64,000 nucleotides of DNA, from assembly GCA_029204225.1 (NCBI GenBank), contig CM055111.1, positions 42,040,815-42,104,814 on the forward strand. Direction: 5' to 3'. Under the pieces are notes generated by a model that was not told the DNA's origin, made no database searches, and saw nothing but the letters and a program-made list of their open reading frames with translations. Every line of letters begins with the position of its first letter. The first letter of the stretch is position 1. Source of the DNA: Diphasiastrum complanatum. Lineage: Eukaryota > Streptophyta > Lycopodiopsida > Lycopodiales > Lycopodiaceae. The translations under genes and the position numbers were made by a program. Shown piece by piece: positions 1 through 11,192 of the stretch.

Positions 1-433
1 TGATGAATCATCACATGACAAAGCACCCTCACACATGTGAGATTAGAGGGATGATCAGTACCACGAGCTCCCACTTTTTGTATATATAGAGCCACATTTG
101 GCCATAATCATTAAGCAACACCAATCTTGGTTTTGAGGCAATTCTTGTCAATTTCATCATTTGTCTTGATTTTTCTTGATAGTTTTGGGTTCCTATCATA
201 TAGTACTTTGATTTCAGGCTGGAGTCCGTACTCTGACAGGTTTTCACACATGTGAAACCAGCAAGTACAATTCCCTTTCATTTATGATTGTTCTTGTTAG
301 ATTTTCTCATCTAAATTTGATCTAGATTGATCTAAATCTTGTGTAGATTGATAGATCAATTGTATCTAACATCCAAACACTCTTGTGGATCATTTTAGGA
401 TCCATTCTTGGTCCAATTTTGCAGTTTTCCACA
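1..433 (+). mobile_element. Ty1/Copia LTR, 3' portion (element A)
   Basis: The stretch ends in ...TTTTCCACA directly before a tRNA-Met-type primer binding site, so it is the end of a 5' LTR on the plus strand. The start lies at or before the window edge. About 50 bases near its end (around 370-420, with CACTCTTGTGGATC) recur in inverse orientation near 40215-40275, so this is a repeated family. No partner LTR of this element was found downstream, and no gag or pol follows, so it is a truncated 5' end. Confidence 0.7.
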
Positions 434-445
434 TGGTATCAGAGC
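434..445 (+). other. Copia primer binding site (tRNA-Met type)
   Basis: TGGTATCAGAGC follows the LTR end CA directly. This is the usual plant Copia minus-strand primer site, complementary to the 3' end of initiator tRNA-Met. Confidence 0.8.
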
Positions 446-1090
446 CAAGTACATGAGGATTTATGAAGATTTGATGGGATTGATCCAAAACTAAGCCCAA
501 ATTAGCAAGTTTTTGGAAACTAGCTAATTTTGATGAGGCGAGTTGGATAGGATAGGTATACTCAAAATTTATGGACAAAAACTTGTTGTGGGCTGCAGGG
601 GTACTTTTCACACGTGATAGAATGCACAGTACCAGTTTTGGAGCCTTATGTTTCAGTTTGATGCTAAATCTCCCAAATTAGCAAGTTTGTGGAAACTAGC
701 TAATTTTGAGGTAGAGAGTTTGAATTGATAGCTAGATTCAATTTTTTTGTACCAAAACTTGTTGTAGGCTGTAGGTGTACCTTCCACACGTGTGGGGCCA
801 TATAGAACCTGTTTTGGTTGGGAAAATTCAAATTGATGCATAATTTGACTCATACACCCAAATTTAGAGGATTTTTAGTGCAAATTCAAGCTTTTTCTAC
901 AGAGATTTTATTCCTATGATTTTTTCTTGGATTAGATCATCCAAATAATTATTTGAAGCTTGATTCAGGTGCATTAAATGTGTTTCTCTGATATTTTGAG
1001 TACATGTCAAAGTTGAGAGAGAAAATTGCCAAAAATCATAGATAAAGGGCGATATGCAAGGTGAGAGATTGAAATCCATTGTACCATCAC
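446..1090 (+). repeat. Copia leader with a 176-bp direct duplication
   Basis: The untranslated leader after the PBS holds two imperfect copies of about 176 bp (496-671 and 672-846). Both start CCCAAATTAGCAAGTTT and both contain 'AAAACTTGTTG..GGCTG.AGG.GTAC' followed by a CACACGTG box (607 and 785). A third partial start is near 853. No gag frame follows; the element dissolves by about 1100. Confidence 0.6.
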
Positions 1091-2500
1091 TCTAGATTTG
1101 TTCAAGAGTGATAGGCTCAAGTTTAGAAGCATCTATTTGCTAGAAAACATCCTTGGATCTGTCCTCCAAGCGAAACCTTTGAGAGGTTCTAGTGCATATA
1201 TAGCATCTATGCAAATCTTTTGTAGAATTTGTCATAGATTGGCTTCAATTGAGAGTTCTAGAAAAGAGATTGAGATCCAAGTCACATTTTTTGATGATTT
1301 CTAGTTGATGTACAATATGTCTTTGTATCCTTCCTTTACACCTAGTGCATAATCGCTTAAGATAAGTATGCTTAGTCATGGAAATATGTTACAACTTAAA
1401 GACCTGTATGTCTAAGAAGCACAAGCTTTTACAAGCAACATCCTTGTTAAGACCTAATGCATTGTATTATTATTGCATAGTTCTTAAAATCCAAGAAAGT
1501 TCTATAACTCTAAATATGTGTTATATTCACCATTGTTGATATGGTCTATGTGATCTATAGGATGTACTTATATCCTTGTTTTGCACATGCATTACTATTT
1601 CAGATAAGTATCACCAGTCATGGAGATCCATTACACATTGACAACAACTTAAGATCAGCCTACCCCACAAGCAATTGTGAATGGATTCATTTGTAGCACA
1701 AACATGATTCTTCTGTACTAGTTTCTTGCACACTTGTTGCGATTTATAAAGCTTTTATAGGTCTATGTGATGTTTAGCATTTTTGTATCCTTGTTTAAAC
1801 CTAATGTATTACTCATTTCTTGTAGAATTCTTGAAATTGATGAAGCCTTTCCACGTATGTATACTCTCTTGCATCCATGCTTTAGGGCTAATGCAAAACT
1901 ACAATCAACCAGCATTCCAATATGGCAGGAGCCACACACTTGTTTCCACTTGGAATTCTCCTTAAGAATCATGATCCTTCCTTTAATATAACACCACAAA
2001 TTTACTACCAACAACAGAGTCTATTGCTTTTGTATGCCACGTTCATTTGACACTTGTGTCCATCCCCCGGGTCTCAAGCCTAAGGATCAGGATTCAATAA
2101 GCCATTGTCAAGACTCAAAACAAGCTGCCTGCACTGCACATGGATTAAGGAAGTAATATGGTCAAACCAAAGAACTGAATCAAAGTTTGAACTTGGATCT
2201 CAGCCTCCATAGGATATTCCCTTGATTTTGAAAGGTCTAAGATGATGTTGAATGCAGCAGCCAGCCTTGACAGAAAAGCACTGTCAACTTCTCGAGATTT
2301 TTAAGGCAAATGAGACTCCTCAACGTCTAGTCAGCCAAAAAGCAATGGCAACTCATTTCTTTCTTCTTCAGAAAATTCAAAGTTCAGCTTTTGTGGAGCA
2401 GTCATGAAGCTGCAAGAGTGGAATGCCTGACTGACTGACTGACAAATTCCGAAGGGAAAAGTCTTTCCTAGAAGCTTTTTTTTCTGCATTAATCACAAAG
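1091..2500. other. Intergenic, degenerate direct repeats, no gene seen
   Basis: No coding region is supported. Similar phrases recur near 1322, 1436, 1573 and 1785 ('TATCCTTGTTTA..CCTAATGCATT') and near 1376 and 1617 ('GTCATGGA.AT..ATTACA'), suggesting an old direct repeat with a period of about 220-250 bp. The part nearest the peptide gene (about 2150-2500) is probably its promoter, but no specific operator can be named. Confidence 0.4.
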
Positions 2501-2510
2501 CATAAAAAGA
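2501..2510 (+). promoter_or_regulatory. Candidate TATA box of the IDA-like gene
   Basis: CATAAAAAGA lies about 200 bp before the chosen start codon. Transcription about 30 bp downstream would give a 5' UTR of about 170 bp. This is positional inference only. Confidence 0.35.
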
Positions 2511-2708
2511 CAAGCATTTGTCCCCAAAATCTAATTCAATTTTGTTATCCGGTATATCCACCCTTGCATGTTATTACGTCATCTCATCTCTGATCTGCTC
2601 TGAATTTTGATTCTGGATCCATCCTTTTCGACCACAGGCTGCTCACCACCAGTAGCATCAGCTCTGTTTAATTTTGGTGATAAATCTGTGGTTTGATTCA
2701 GAGGCGTG

Positions 2709-3731
2709 ATGGTATTCACCTCTCGAATGTCCTTCTGTTATGGGCTTCTGGTCTTGTGCCTGCTCTTCTTTCCTAATCTCCAGAGTGCTAAAGGTCGAGT
2801 CCTTGAGGGAAAGAACAACCAACAATTTCGTAAAGTCACCACGCAAGGGGAGCAGCAGATACAAGCTCCGATTGAAGTTGTTTCTTCTGTTGGCTGGCTT
2901 AAGATTAATCTATGGAAGAACGGCAAGTTTCATAAGTCTCATGTGCATGAGAAAACTGAAGCGGGTTCAGGTGCCAATCCAGGACGCAACCACTTTCCTC
3001 TTCAATCTGCATCACAGTCTGGGAAGGCTAAGGTTCCCATTTGGGATTCAAGTCAGGAAATAGGATTGCAGAGCTCGAAGATAAACGGATATGCAGAAAA
3101 GCTGATTCTCAACGCTCAGCTTTTGCCCAAAGGCGGAACCCCTCCTCCAGGACCAAACCATGGCCACAATGGCGTGATCCTGGTAGCTGATCATAAGCTG
3201 GGCTCCCAATCTCTTCCCAAAAGCCCCACAACACCTTCAAGGCCAAATCCTTCGCACAATTTTGTGACTGAAAGCGAGAACGGCGAGAAAGTGCATCTGG
3301 AAAGCATGCCCAAAGGCCCCTCAGGACCCAGCCCAGGACAAAATGTTGCCATCTTCCCAGCAAAGGAAGCAGCAGCAGCAAGAGATGAGCTGATCTTCAA
3401 CTCTCGACCTCAAGAATCAACCTTAGCCCACGATGCTGCAAAATCTGCTAAAGCAAACTCGAGAGATGATGAGATGATTGTTCTTAATAAGATCCCAAAA
3501 AACCCAGCACAATCATCATCCGCCAGTCTGAGCCAGTACCCCACCCACACCACTGCCTCACAGAAGCCTGACAATAACCGAGAGATCTCAGAGCTATCTT
3601 CTGATTCTAGAAGAAAATTGAGTGAGCTTATTGGTTGTCAACAAGATTTCATGCCATTCTACCAGAATGATCAGCTTGCTCCAGCCACTCCATTCAAGCA
3701 TGCGAGCATGCAGCATGCTATCTATGCATAA
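2709..3731 (+). CDS. Secreted multi-peptide precursor, IDA/IDL-like
   Basis: This 340-residue intronless frame begins at ATG 2709; a GTG just before it is not a plausible plant start. Residues 1-28 form a signal peptide (hydrophobic core YGLLVLCLLFF, then NLQSAKG), so the product should be secreted. Three units share an LPK lead-in and end in N: 138-154 (LLPKGGTPPPGPNHGHN), 168-184 (SLPKSPTTPSRPNPSHN) and 199-212 (SMPKGPSGPSPGQN), spaced about 30 residues apart. Aligned to the Arabidopsis IDA core PIPPSAPSKRHN, the prolines at positions 4 and 7 and the final N coincide, and His11 is present in the first two. A weaker unit is at 86-95 (GSGANPGRNH), and a decayed one starts near 257. Known IDA/IDL precursors typically end in one such motif and signal through HAE/HSL receptor kinases in abscission and cell separation; that role here is inference. 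The C-terminal 50 residues (REISELSSDSRRKLSELIGCQQ...) are shared with the second copy at 34 kb. A PIP-type hormone precursor is the main alternative. Confidence 0.8.
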   Translation: MVFTSRMSFCYGLLVLCLLFFPNLQSAKGRVLEGKNNQQFRKVTTQGEQQIQAPIEVVSSVGWLKINLWKNGKFHKSHVHEKTEAGSGANPGRNHFPLQSASQSGKAKVPIWDSSQEIGLQSSKINGYAEKLILNAQLLPKGGTPPPGPNHGHNGVILVADHKLGSQSLPKSPTTPSRPNPSHNFVTESENGEKVHLESMPKGPSGPSPGQNVAIFPAKEAAAARDELIFNSRPQESTLAHDAAKSAKANSRDDEMIVLNKIPKNPAQSSSASLSQYPTHTTASQKPDNNREISELSSDSRRKLSELIGCQQDFMPFYQNDQLAPATPFKHASMQHAIYA

Positions 3732-3840
3732 CTTACTTGTTGCCAGGTAGTCTTCCCAGACTGACAAAAGGCATCTGCTTTTCCCATTCTTTCAGCATAC
3801 ACGGGTACCCATCATAGTAATCATCTCAATTCTGAAGCCT

Positions 3841-3846
3841 AATAAA
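3841..3846 (+). terminator. Poly(A) signal of the IDA-like gene
   Basis: AATAAA lies 110 bp after the stop codon, in the usual place for a plant near-upstream polyadenylation element. The matching position in the second copy (near 34640) reads differently and lacks it. Confidence 0.55.
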
Positions 3847-4308
3847 GAACCTAATTTGCACTCTCACATTCATTCATGACTGCTGCAACCGAAAAGGCAG
3901 GAATGTGGGTTTCCATTGCCATCTCAAACACAAACTTGCTTGATCCAAGTGAGAGACATCTCTACGGCTTTGCTCCTGAACTTGGCATCATGCTCATCAT
4001 CTCGGAATTTTTATTTGGCAGTTGGCATCTCCACATATTGGAAAAATACCACTCAATGGAACCATACCTATCTATATGGGCTAGCAGCGCCTATACATGT
4101 AAGAATCTGGGCATCATCAAAACTGAATGTGTCATGAACATAGCAACTTTTGGCTGGCTCTTCTGACTGCACAGATTGACTACTTAACCTTCTCCACTGA
4201 ATCTTCTTAGAGCCTACTTTTGGGAGGAATTCAGGTATTCAAGATGTATATGTGGTGGATCAACCTCCTTTTGTCTACATATCAGGTCACTGAAGCAATA
4301 ATGTTCAT

Positions 4309-4440
4309 GATGGAAAGAGGTGGGTTACATATGAGACTGTAAATATGGTCATAGTTTGGATGAATAACACTTCATGATGGGAAAGGTGGGTCCATCTTCA
4401 ATTGTAGATATGGTCATAGATTAGATGAATGAGACTTCAT
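4309..4440 (+). repeat. Local tandem duplication of about 66 bp
   Basis: Two units run back to back (about 4309-4375 and 4376-4440). Each begins 'GATGG.AA..GGTGGGT' and ends 'ATATGGTCATAG.TT.GATGAAT....ACTTCAT'. It lies in the 3' flank of the peptide gene and is not seen in the 34-kb copy. Confidence 0.6.
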
Positions 4441-4645
4441 TCTTTCATTTTATATTTTGAGGATTTAAACCAAAATTTCACTTTTTTGGTCCATCCACCA
4501 CATGCTCAAATGTTAGTAAGTAGCATGGTTTTATTATTGACATATATTCTACAATTTCATCAACAATTATGCTTTTAAGTACATGATGCTTCCACAACCT
4601 CAAATATTAAAAGCGATCATTTAAATTCAACCAATTGCTTGGTCA

Positions 4646-6401
4646 TTTTGTTAATTGTTACAGGAGAATAAGAAGCACATAGAGGTCATGCATTTGAACT
4701 TTGTTGTTAATTTTGTAAGCAAAGTAGTCGTCTATCTATCTCGCATATCCTTTGTGAGCATTGTAGACTACTCGGACTCCAATGAATTGAACACTAATGA
4801 AATTAGAGCGAGTGTGAAGTACAATTCATCTTAAAGGTTGAAAAGTGACATATATAGTAATATATAGTCCATGGCATAAGTCATAAAGGAGTTTTGTGGC
4901 TAGATCCAAAAACTCAATCTATAGCTAGATACAATTATGTACTTGGGTATGAGACTATTATCCGCATGTGCAAGCCATGAAGTTGCAAATAAATAGCAAG
5001 GTGCACTTTCTATGAGGGCATAGCATCAAAACACATCAAGCACTTTGCATGGCCTTAAGGAGGCATCAACAACGACCCCTAAAAGCTTGTTAGATGTCTG
5101 CAAGACAAATCAGCAAAAATCAGTTTTTGGAGGGCTCTCTAACAAGAAACTTCAATGATTTTTTCCAAAAACTTCAAGGCACTCGATTTAGAGTCTGATA
5201 GCTCAACATGGAGTCCATAAGGTGCTTCAATCAACCAATCAACAGTCCCCTACTAATTTGTTTGGGAGGTCAATGCACAAGACTGTAAAAATCATGAAAC
5301 ACACATGAAAAAAATCAAGATTCTCAATTTTTTTTTTACACAGTTGGACTCCCACAATTTTGAACTTCCACAATCTGTTATCTTTGTCTACAACCCACAA
5401 GAAAGTTTCAATCTAACTCAAAGAAATGCATGCAAAATTTATAGATCATAAATTGCTTCTACTCATCATAAACATGAAATTTCAGGCATAAAACCATGTT
5501 TTTTGGTCAAAAATCACTATTTTTTGCATGAGGTAGGAACATAGCAAATTGTGCCAGTGTGTAATAAATATTAGTAATGATTGGTATAGAATGGATTCAA
5601 ATGACTTAAAGGTCTCCATGGAGCCTCTAATATGGTGTTAAAAGGCTTAAACAAGCTCTTGTGTTGCCGCTATTAGTGATTAACAAGCTAGTTAGGCTTA
5701 ATCAGAGTTAGTTATCTTTTGAATTGATTATAAATAGGGCATCTCTATCAAGTATGAAAATTTTGGCTAATTTTTGCTATGTGAGAGGTTTGGAAAAGCA
5801 TCCACTGCTCCTTGGTGAATGTGAACTTTGAAGATTTCTTATGCTAGGTCTAATGTGCCCTATCTGGTATATACTCTAATCCCTTGATAATTGATTGTAA
5901 TCAATGACTATTGTGTCCTATTTTTCTTGAATTGTTTCATCAACATAGGTGTATTGCGCTTTCTTATATCTTAGCACAATTCTTTTCATAAAGATCATGA
6001 GGTAATAACCATAAATCAAACAAAGTATCGTAGAGGAGTATGGCAAAAATTAAGACCGAATGACATCAAGCACATATCTACTACCTTGGATGTTATCTGG
6101 AAATTGAACAAGGAGATGTGACTAATCATGAGGAAGAAAAAGAGCAAATGTGTGGCATACCATCTCAACAAGTCACAAGGACCCTTATGTACTCAATGGT
6201 AAGCATCAACACTAACTTGGCATAAGCATTTGCATTAGAGGAGGTTAAAAAAAGACCCTATAAGAAATGCCACATATGATGAGAAAAAAATACTGAATAA
6301 ATAAAACAATATTGTTTATTTGTTTGCCCACACCACTCCCAATGTTTTAACTAGCTCGTCTATAGTTATGGTTAAGCAAACCAATTGTTGTTATGGTTAA
6401 C
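4646..6401. other. Intergenic, no gene recognised
   Basis: AT-rich sequence with stops in all frames. No LTR ends, primer sites, retroelement protein motifs or RNA genes were recognised. It probably derives from very old repeats. Confidence 0.4.
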
Positions 6402-6735
6402 AAATATGATTTTGAAAGTATATTCTCACTTAAAATCAAAATATGAGCGCCATCTTGATGTGCAAATAAAAATATGAGTGCCATCACCATATTTGAAAAG
6501 GGAGGGGATCCCCATTATAGAAGCTCTCATCCAAAATTGGATATCTTGCATTTTGTTTAGTGAAAATTTTATAAATATGATTTTGAATGTGTATTTCCTC
6601 TTGAAAAGTAAAACATGAGCTCCATCTTGTGAAGGAAATCAAAATGTTAGTGCCATATCCATATTTGAATATGGAAGAGATCACCATTATAGAAGCTTTC
6701 ATCAGAAATGAGTTATCTTGCATCATGTTATAATA
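6402..6735 (+). repeat. Imperfect tandem duplication, period about 171 bp
   Basis: Two copies begin AAATATGATTTTGAA at 6402 and 6573. Both carry 'AT.AGTGCCAT' followed by 'CCATATTTGAA', 'CCATTATAGAAGCT.TCATC' and 'ATCTTGCAT' in the same order. No coding potential. Confidence 0.65.
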
Positions 6736-6836
6736 TATTTGCATTCAAATATTTCGTAGTATTTATATTCGGAGTACTTTGAAGCTTGTCACTGGTTTTG
6801 TACTTCTTATAATGACGACTTTGTATCATCTTCATT

Positions 6837-7526
<690 letters not shown>

Positions 7527-7574
7527 CAATCTTGCAAAAATGTTCAGAATCTCTCAAGAGGAGGTTACCGAGTC

Positions 7575-7810
7575 CACAAGTGCGTCACGTCTCGACCGGG
7601 TCTGAGCGTCAAATCTCGACCAAAGCCTTCCATTGGCATCTCAACCGAAGGCTTTCGTTGGCGTCTCGATTGAAGGCTTCCGTTGGTATCTCGACCGAAG
7701 GCTTATGTTCACATCTCGACTAACAGTTCTGGTTCAGATCTCGACTGAAGGAAGTGATCAGAACTCGACCGAAGGTTCTGGTTCAGATCTTGACCGAGAC
7801 AATTAGATCA
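7575..7810 (+). repeat. Degenerate minisatellite with ATCTCGACCGAAGG core
   Basis: About eight units of 25-30 bp share the core 'ATCTCGACCGAAGG(C/T)TTC' with drift (for example at 7609, 7640, 7663, 7690, 7716, 7738 and 7786). The reverse complement of this core, CTTCGGTCGAGAT, is the unit of the larger array at 50960-51790 inside a Gypsy-type element, so this is probably a fragment of a related leader. Confidence 0.7.
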
Positions 7811-7859
7811 ATTCTCAATCAGATCGCTTTTGCGTGTCTGTCTTAAATTTTTTTTTTTC

Positions 7860-9260
7860 TCAATGCAGGTTTGCATTGGTTGAAAATCAAATTATTAGAA
7901 ATAATGATTCAATCGAAAAGACATTGATTTTGCCGGGATAAACAGCGAAGCATATAATACAGTTTTTAAACTCATCAAAGAAGCATTTAAGCAAGTCTGT
8001 ATTAAGAAGGTTCCTCTTCCAAGGTCATATCATTTGAAGCATGAGAGAAATAGCTTAAACATAGGAATGCATAAGATTATAGGCACTCCATTTCATATTG
8101 AAGAGACATATTAGACTGAAGGAAGATCAATTTTCCACAATGCATCAAATGATCTATTTGTGGATGTAAATCAATAACTAAGATACATGATTGTTTTTTA
8201 TGAAATCACAATGGAAAAGATAATTAGTAAAATAATCATAGTGCTTAAGTTAGATGAGTAAAAAATAGTTAAAGGGCAAAAGACGGAGAGGGTTAGTATA
8301 ACTCTCATGAACGGGCACGTGGACAATCAATCGATCAGGGAGATTTTAACTTCAGTGTCCAGTCAGAAAAACGATATATGGTGGTGGCACTTTCCAGGTA
8401 TATTTGCTCATTCAATAATGAAATATGATTGAAATTTTAAATCAAACTAACTATTTAGGTTGATTTTTGAATCTAATGGTACATTTCTATTGATAAGTTC
8501 TAAAAGAGGACCATGATATTTTATCATGGATATTCTACAAAACATCTTATCCTCGGATTTCAAAGAGCATATGGATGGTGTAAACCTCAATGTACCTAGA
8601 AAAGGAGATTAAAATCTAGAATGGCATTTGGCAGGCGATTTGAAAACTTTAAAATGCATGTATAATGTTTCTCATGGAGCGACATCTAAGCATCCATGTC
8701 TATACTGCATGAGACTGGCGAAAGATGTTACAAGAAATATTGTTATAACAAGAGAAAATTTAGATCCAAAATGAAAACTTGTATTGCCTATTCCATTGAA
8801 AAATGTACATATTTGTACTCTTCATGCAGAGGTGAGAAAAATAGAGAAACTTGTTTATCTTCACATATTATTTGCTTGGAATACGAAGCCAGCATCATCA
8901 TCAAAACAAGTCATCTCTAAATTAGAAGATGTTCTATCAAAAGCAGGACTCCACAAGGGTCATGTGAAAATCCAAAAAGATGAAAAGCTTTCAAGAAAGA
9001 CTGGAAATTTGCCATGTAAGCCAAGCATAGGAGGAGCAAAAGCACGAAGAATTTTGTGAAACCACACGATTAAAGCATCAAGTATTGCACACTTTGTTTG
9101 GAAGGAGATCATTGCTACAGCTCACGATTTCGAGGTGAGACGTACAACTAGACTACAGATTGTTGATGTGTGGAAAAAATTAGACAATAGGATTAAATCC
9201 TTAGAAAAAATACATTTACAAATACAGAGAAGCATGTCATCCGACATACTTGCGTGGAGT
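7860..9260 (+). pseudogene. Decayed coding relic of unknown family (possible transposase)
   Basis: Frame-hopping translation gives protein-like stretches: VSITLMNGHVDNQSIREILTS near 8300, WHLAGDLKTLKCMYNVSHG near 8625, SKHPCLYCM near 8690 with a CxxC pair, and a longer open stretch (8784-9059) with VISKLEDVLSKAGLHKGHVK. At least four frameshifts or stops break it. A DNA-transposon or domesticated-transposon origin is possible but not shown. Confidence 0.3.
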
Positions 9261-9264
9261 TTGT

Positions 9265-9631
9265 TGATGTCTTTTTGAAAGCATGGCGGCCAGATCACAT
9301 CACACATTACATGGTTGGTTATAGCTTTAACTAGACCTTGATTTCCTGTCATTACTGATTTCAATTTTTCTTTTGCTAATTCTATATTTCACTGCTATAC
9401 AACACATACTCAAGGATCACACATCATTCTTTGCCAATACCTACGGGAGCATGAATATCTAGTCATCACAAGGAATGGAGAATTCACATTGGCAAGCACA
9501 AGCAACATTTCATCAAAACACTCAGCATGGGAGAACTGATGAAAAACGAAGCTACATCATTCAATTATTTCAATGGGTTTACAGAAGAGTTTAAATTAGA
9601 TAGATCACAAAATCTTCAGATTATGACAAGT
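9265..9631. other. No gene seen
   Basis: About 370 bases between the relic and the LTR starting at 9632. No motif was recognised. Confidence 0.4.
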
Positions 9632-10777
9632 TGTTGGTCCCTTTCCGTGCCTCCCTAATCGTCGCGATCAAGAGGGCAAAGATGGGGTTTGGATCTCTAA
9701 ACAGGTGAGCATTGATGTAGTAATGGGATTCGATCCAATGGAGAGGGGGTTAAACTACAGATCTAGATGGAATCTAAGCCTACCAAGGTCAGTCAGTCTT
9801 GGCTTTGCGTCTGAAAATGGAATGACTTAGATGAGGGGTGGATTTCTTGACATTCTTCTTGGATCTTTTTGGGTTTTGGTGTGTGAAGGTCCCCTTCTTG
9901 GACCTTGGCTTTCTTGGCAAATCTAGGATTCTTGAGCTCTAGATCTTCTCCTCTTGAGGCTTATCTTCTCAAGGGAGGGGAGAAATGGAAATGAATCTAC
10001 CTAATGGATCCTATTGATAACTCCAAATGTGTTTCTAGCACCTATTTTACTATCGTGTGATTTTGTGGATTAGAAGGATGAAAGCTTGAGCTAATGATCA
10101 GTCAATATGTGATAGCATGACTAGACAATAACATTCAAGCATTCATACGTACACACCCAATCATACAAGTGCAAAAAAGGAGGGCTTCACAAGGTAAGAA
10201 AAGGTGGAGGAGGCTTAGCTTCTCTCTCTCAATCTCTAACTTCACAATGGAAAGTGATTACAAAATGGTGTCACATCCCTACTTATACACAAAGCTAGGG
10301 TTAGGGTTTTTGGTTCACCCAAAAACCATGTGCCATAACAACTTGACTATCTTAAAAAGTTCAAAGCCAAAATGCCTTTTAAACTACTTGGGTCCTTTCT
10401 TATTATTGGCCCATTGGAGTTGAGATCTAATTCTATTTCTCGCACCATCAGAGTACAGTGCACCTTCTAAGGGTGTTTGATGTTATATTTACAATTAGAT
10501 CTGAGTCTTTTTGCCGACTCGGCCATGCTTTTATTCTTGTCGCTATAAGAAATGTTGGGGAGGTGTTGGGCTTTGGTTTTACTCATTGGCCGGACTGCGA
10601 CTTATTGACCTTTTGATATTGGCGTTCCCAGTAAATCTAGATTCTAAAAATCCTTCTTGGTTGATTATTGACGCTCCATAGTGTAGTTTTGGCCATTCGA
10701 TTCCTTCACTTGATATTCATTAGGCACTTTCGGCATCTGGAATCCGCTAGAAAAATCTTCACCATAATCTTCTAACA
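9632..10777 (-). mobile_element. LTR, 1146 bp, of a minus-strand Gypsy-type element
   Basis: On the plus strand it begins TGTTGGTCCC and ends CTTCTAACA. It is followed by C-rich sequence that on the minus strand is a polypurine tract (GTAGTGGGGGCA), so it is the 3' LTR of a minus-strand element. On the minus strand, GTGTATAAGTAGGG (10274-10287) is a fitting TATA box about 490 bp into the LTR. A telomere-like TAGGGTTAGGGTTTTT (10296-10311, plus strand) lies just upstream of it. No second LTR copy was recognised near 13.3-14.4 kb. Confidence 0.6.
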
Positions 10778-10907
10778 TGCCCCCACTACGATTTTGGTGA
10801 CAGTCCCTTGTCGCCTGCGTATGCCCCCACTACGATTTTGGTGACAGTCCCTTGGCACCTGCGTATGCCCCCACTGCGATTTTGGTGACAGTCCCTTGGC
10901 ACCTGCG
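10776..10907. repeat. Three tandem 44-bp units containing the polypurine tract
   Basis: Units at 10776-10819, 10820-10863 and 10864-10907 differ at only a few positions. Each reads (T/C)ATGCCCCCACT.CG followed by ATTTTGGTGACAGTCCCTTG and a short GC-rich end. Each has the G-run (minus strand) that forms the presumed polypurine tract next to the LTR, so the tract is triplicated. Confidence 0.85.
10778..10789 (-). other. Polypurine tract next to the LTR
   Basis: Minus-strand GTAGTGGGGGCA abuts the LTR start TGTTAGAAG. It is the expected priming site for plus-strand synthesis. Confidence 0.55.
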
Positions 10908-11192
10908 TATGTCTTTGGCATTGGCGTGCATGGCAATGTGAGACTGTTGCGAAAGAGGGCAAAAAGGTGGTATAGACAAGAGAGGAAAGAGACTCGACAA
11001 AAATTGTGAGAAAATTTTTTGGCAGCAAAATTGAGCTGTAGAGGGGAAAAGGGGGGAAAAAAATAAATAAATAGAGAAAAGAACATATGAAAATAAGAAA
11101 AAGAAAAGGAAATAACGTGAAAAACAAGAAAAATAAGGTGAGTCCATTGATACTTTTTCTGGACTTTTTTTTTTTTTTCTTTTGATTTTTTT

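Larger units (their letters stand above)
3732..4645 (+). other. 3' UTR and flank conserved in all three peptide-gene copies
   Basis: The stretch 'CATTCTTTCA..ATA.ACGGGTACCCAT' (3786) recurs at 34589. 'CTGCAACCGAAAAGGCAG' (3883) corresponds to 34670 and 28350, 'ACACAAACTTGCTTG' (3928) to 34717 and 28395, and 'TTCC.CAACCTCAAA.TAT' (4590) to 34930. The similarity shows that the duplicated unit included several hundred bases beyond the gene. Short open frames here (for example 3876-4166) are not conserved as protein. Confidence 0.6.

Noticed and set aside
3876-4166. 96-codon open frame downstream of the peptide gene
   Set aside because: It lies in the 3' UTR/flank, and the homologous regions at 28.4 and 34.7 kb do not keep the frame.
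10776-10907. CRISPR-like direct repeats
   Set aside because: Units are contiguous with no variable spacers, in a plant retroelement context; they are ordinary tandem repeats.
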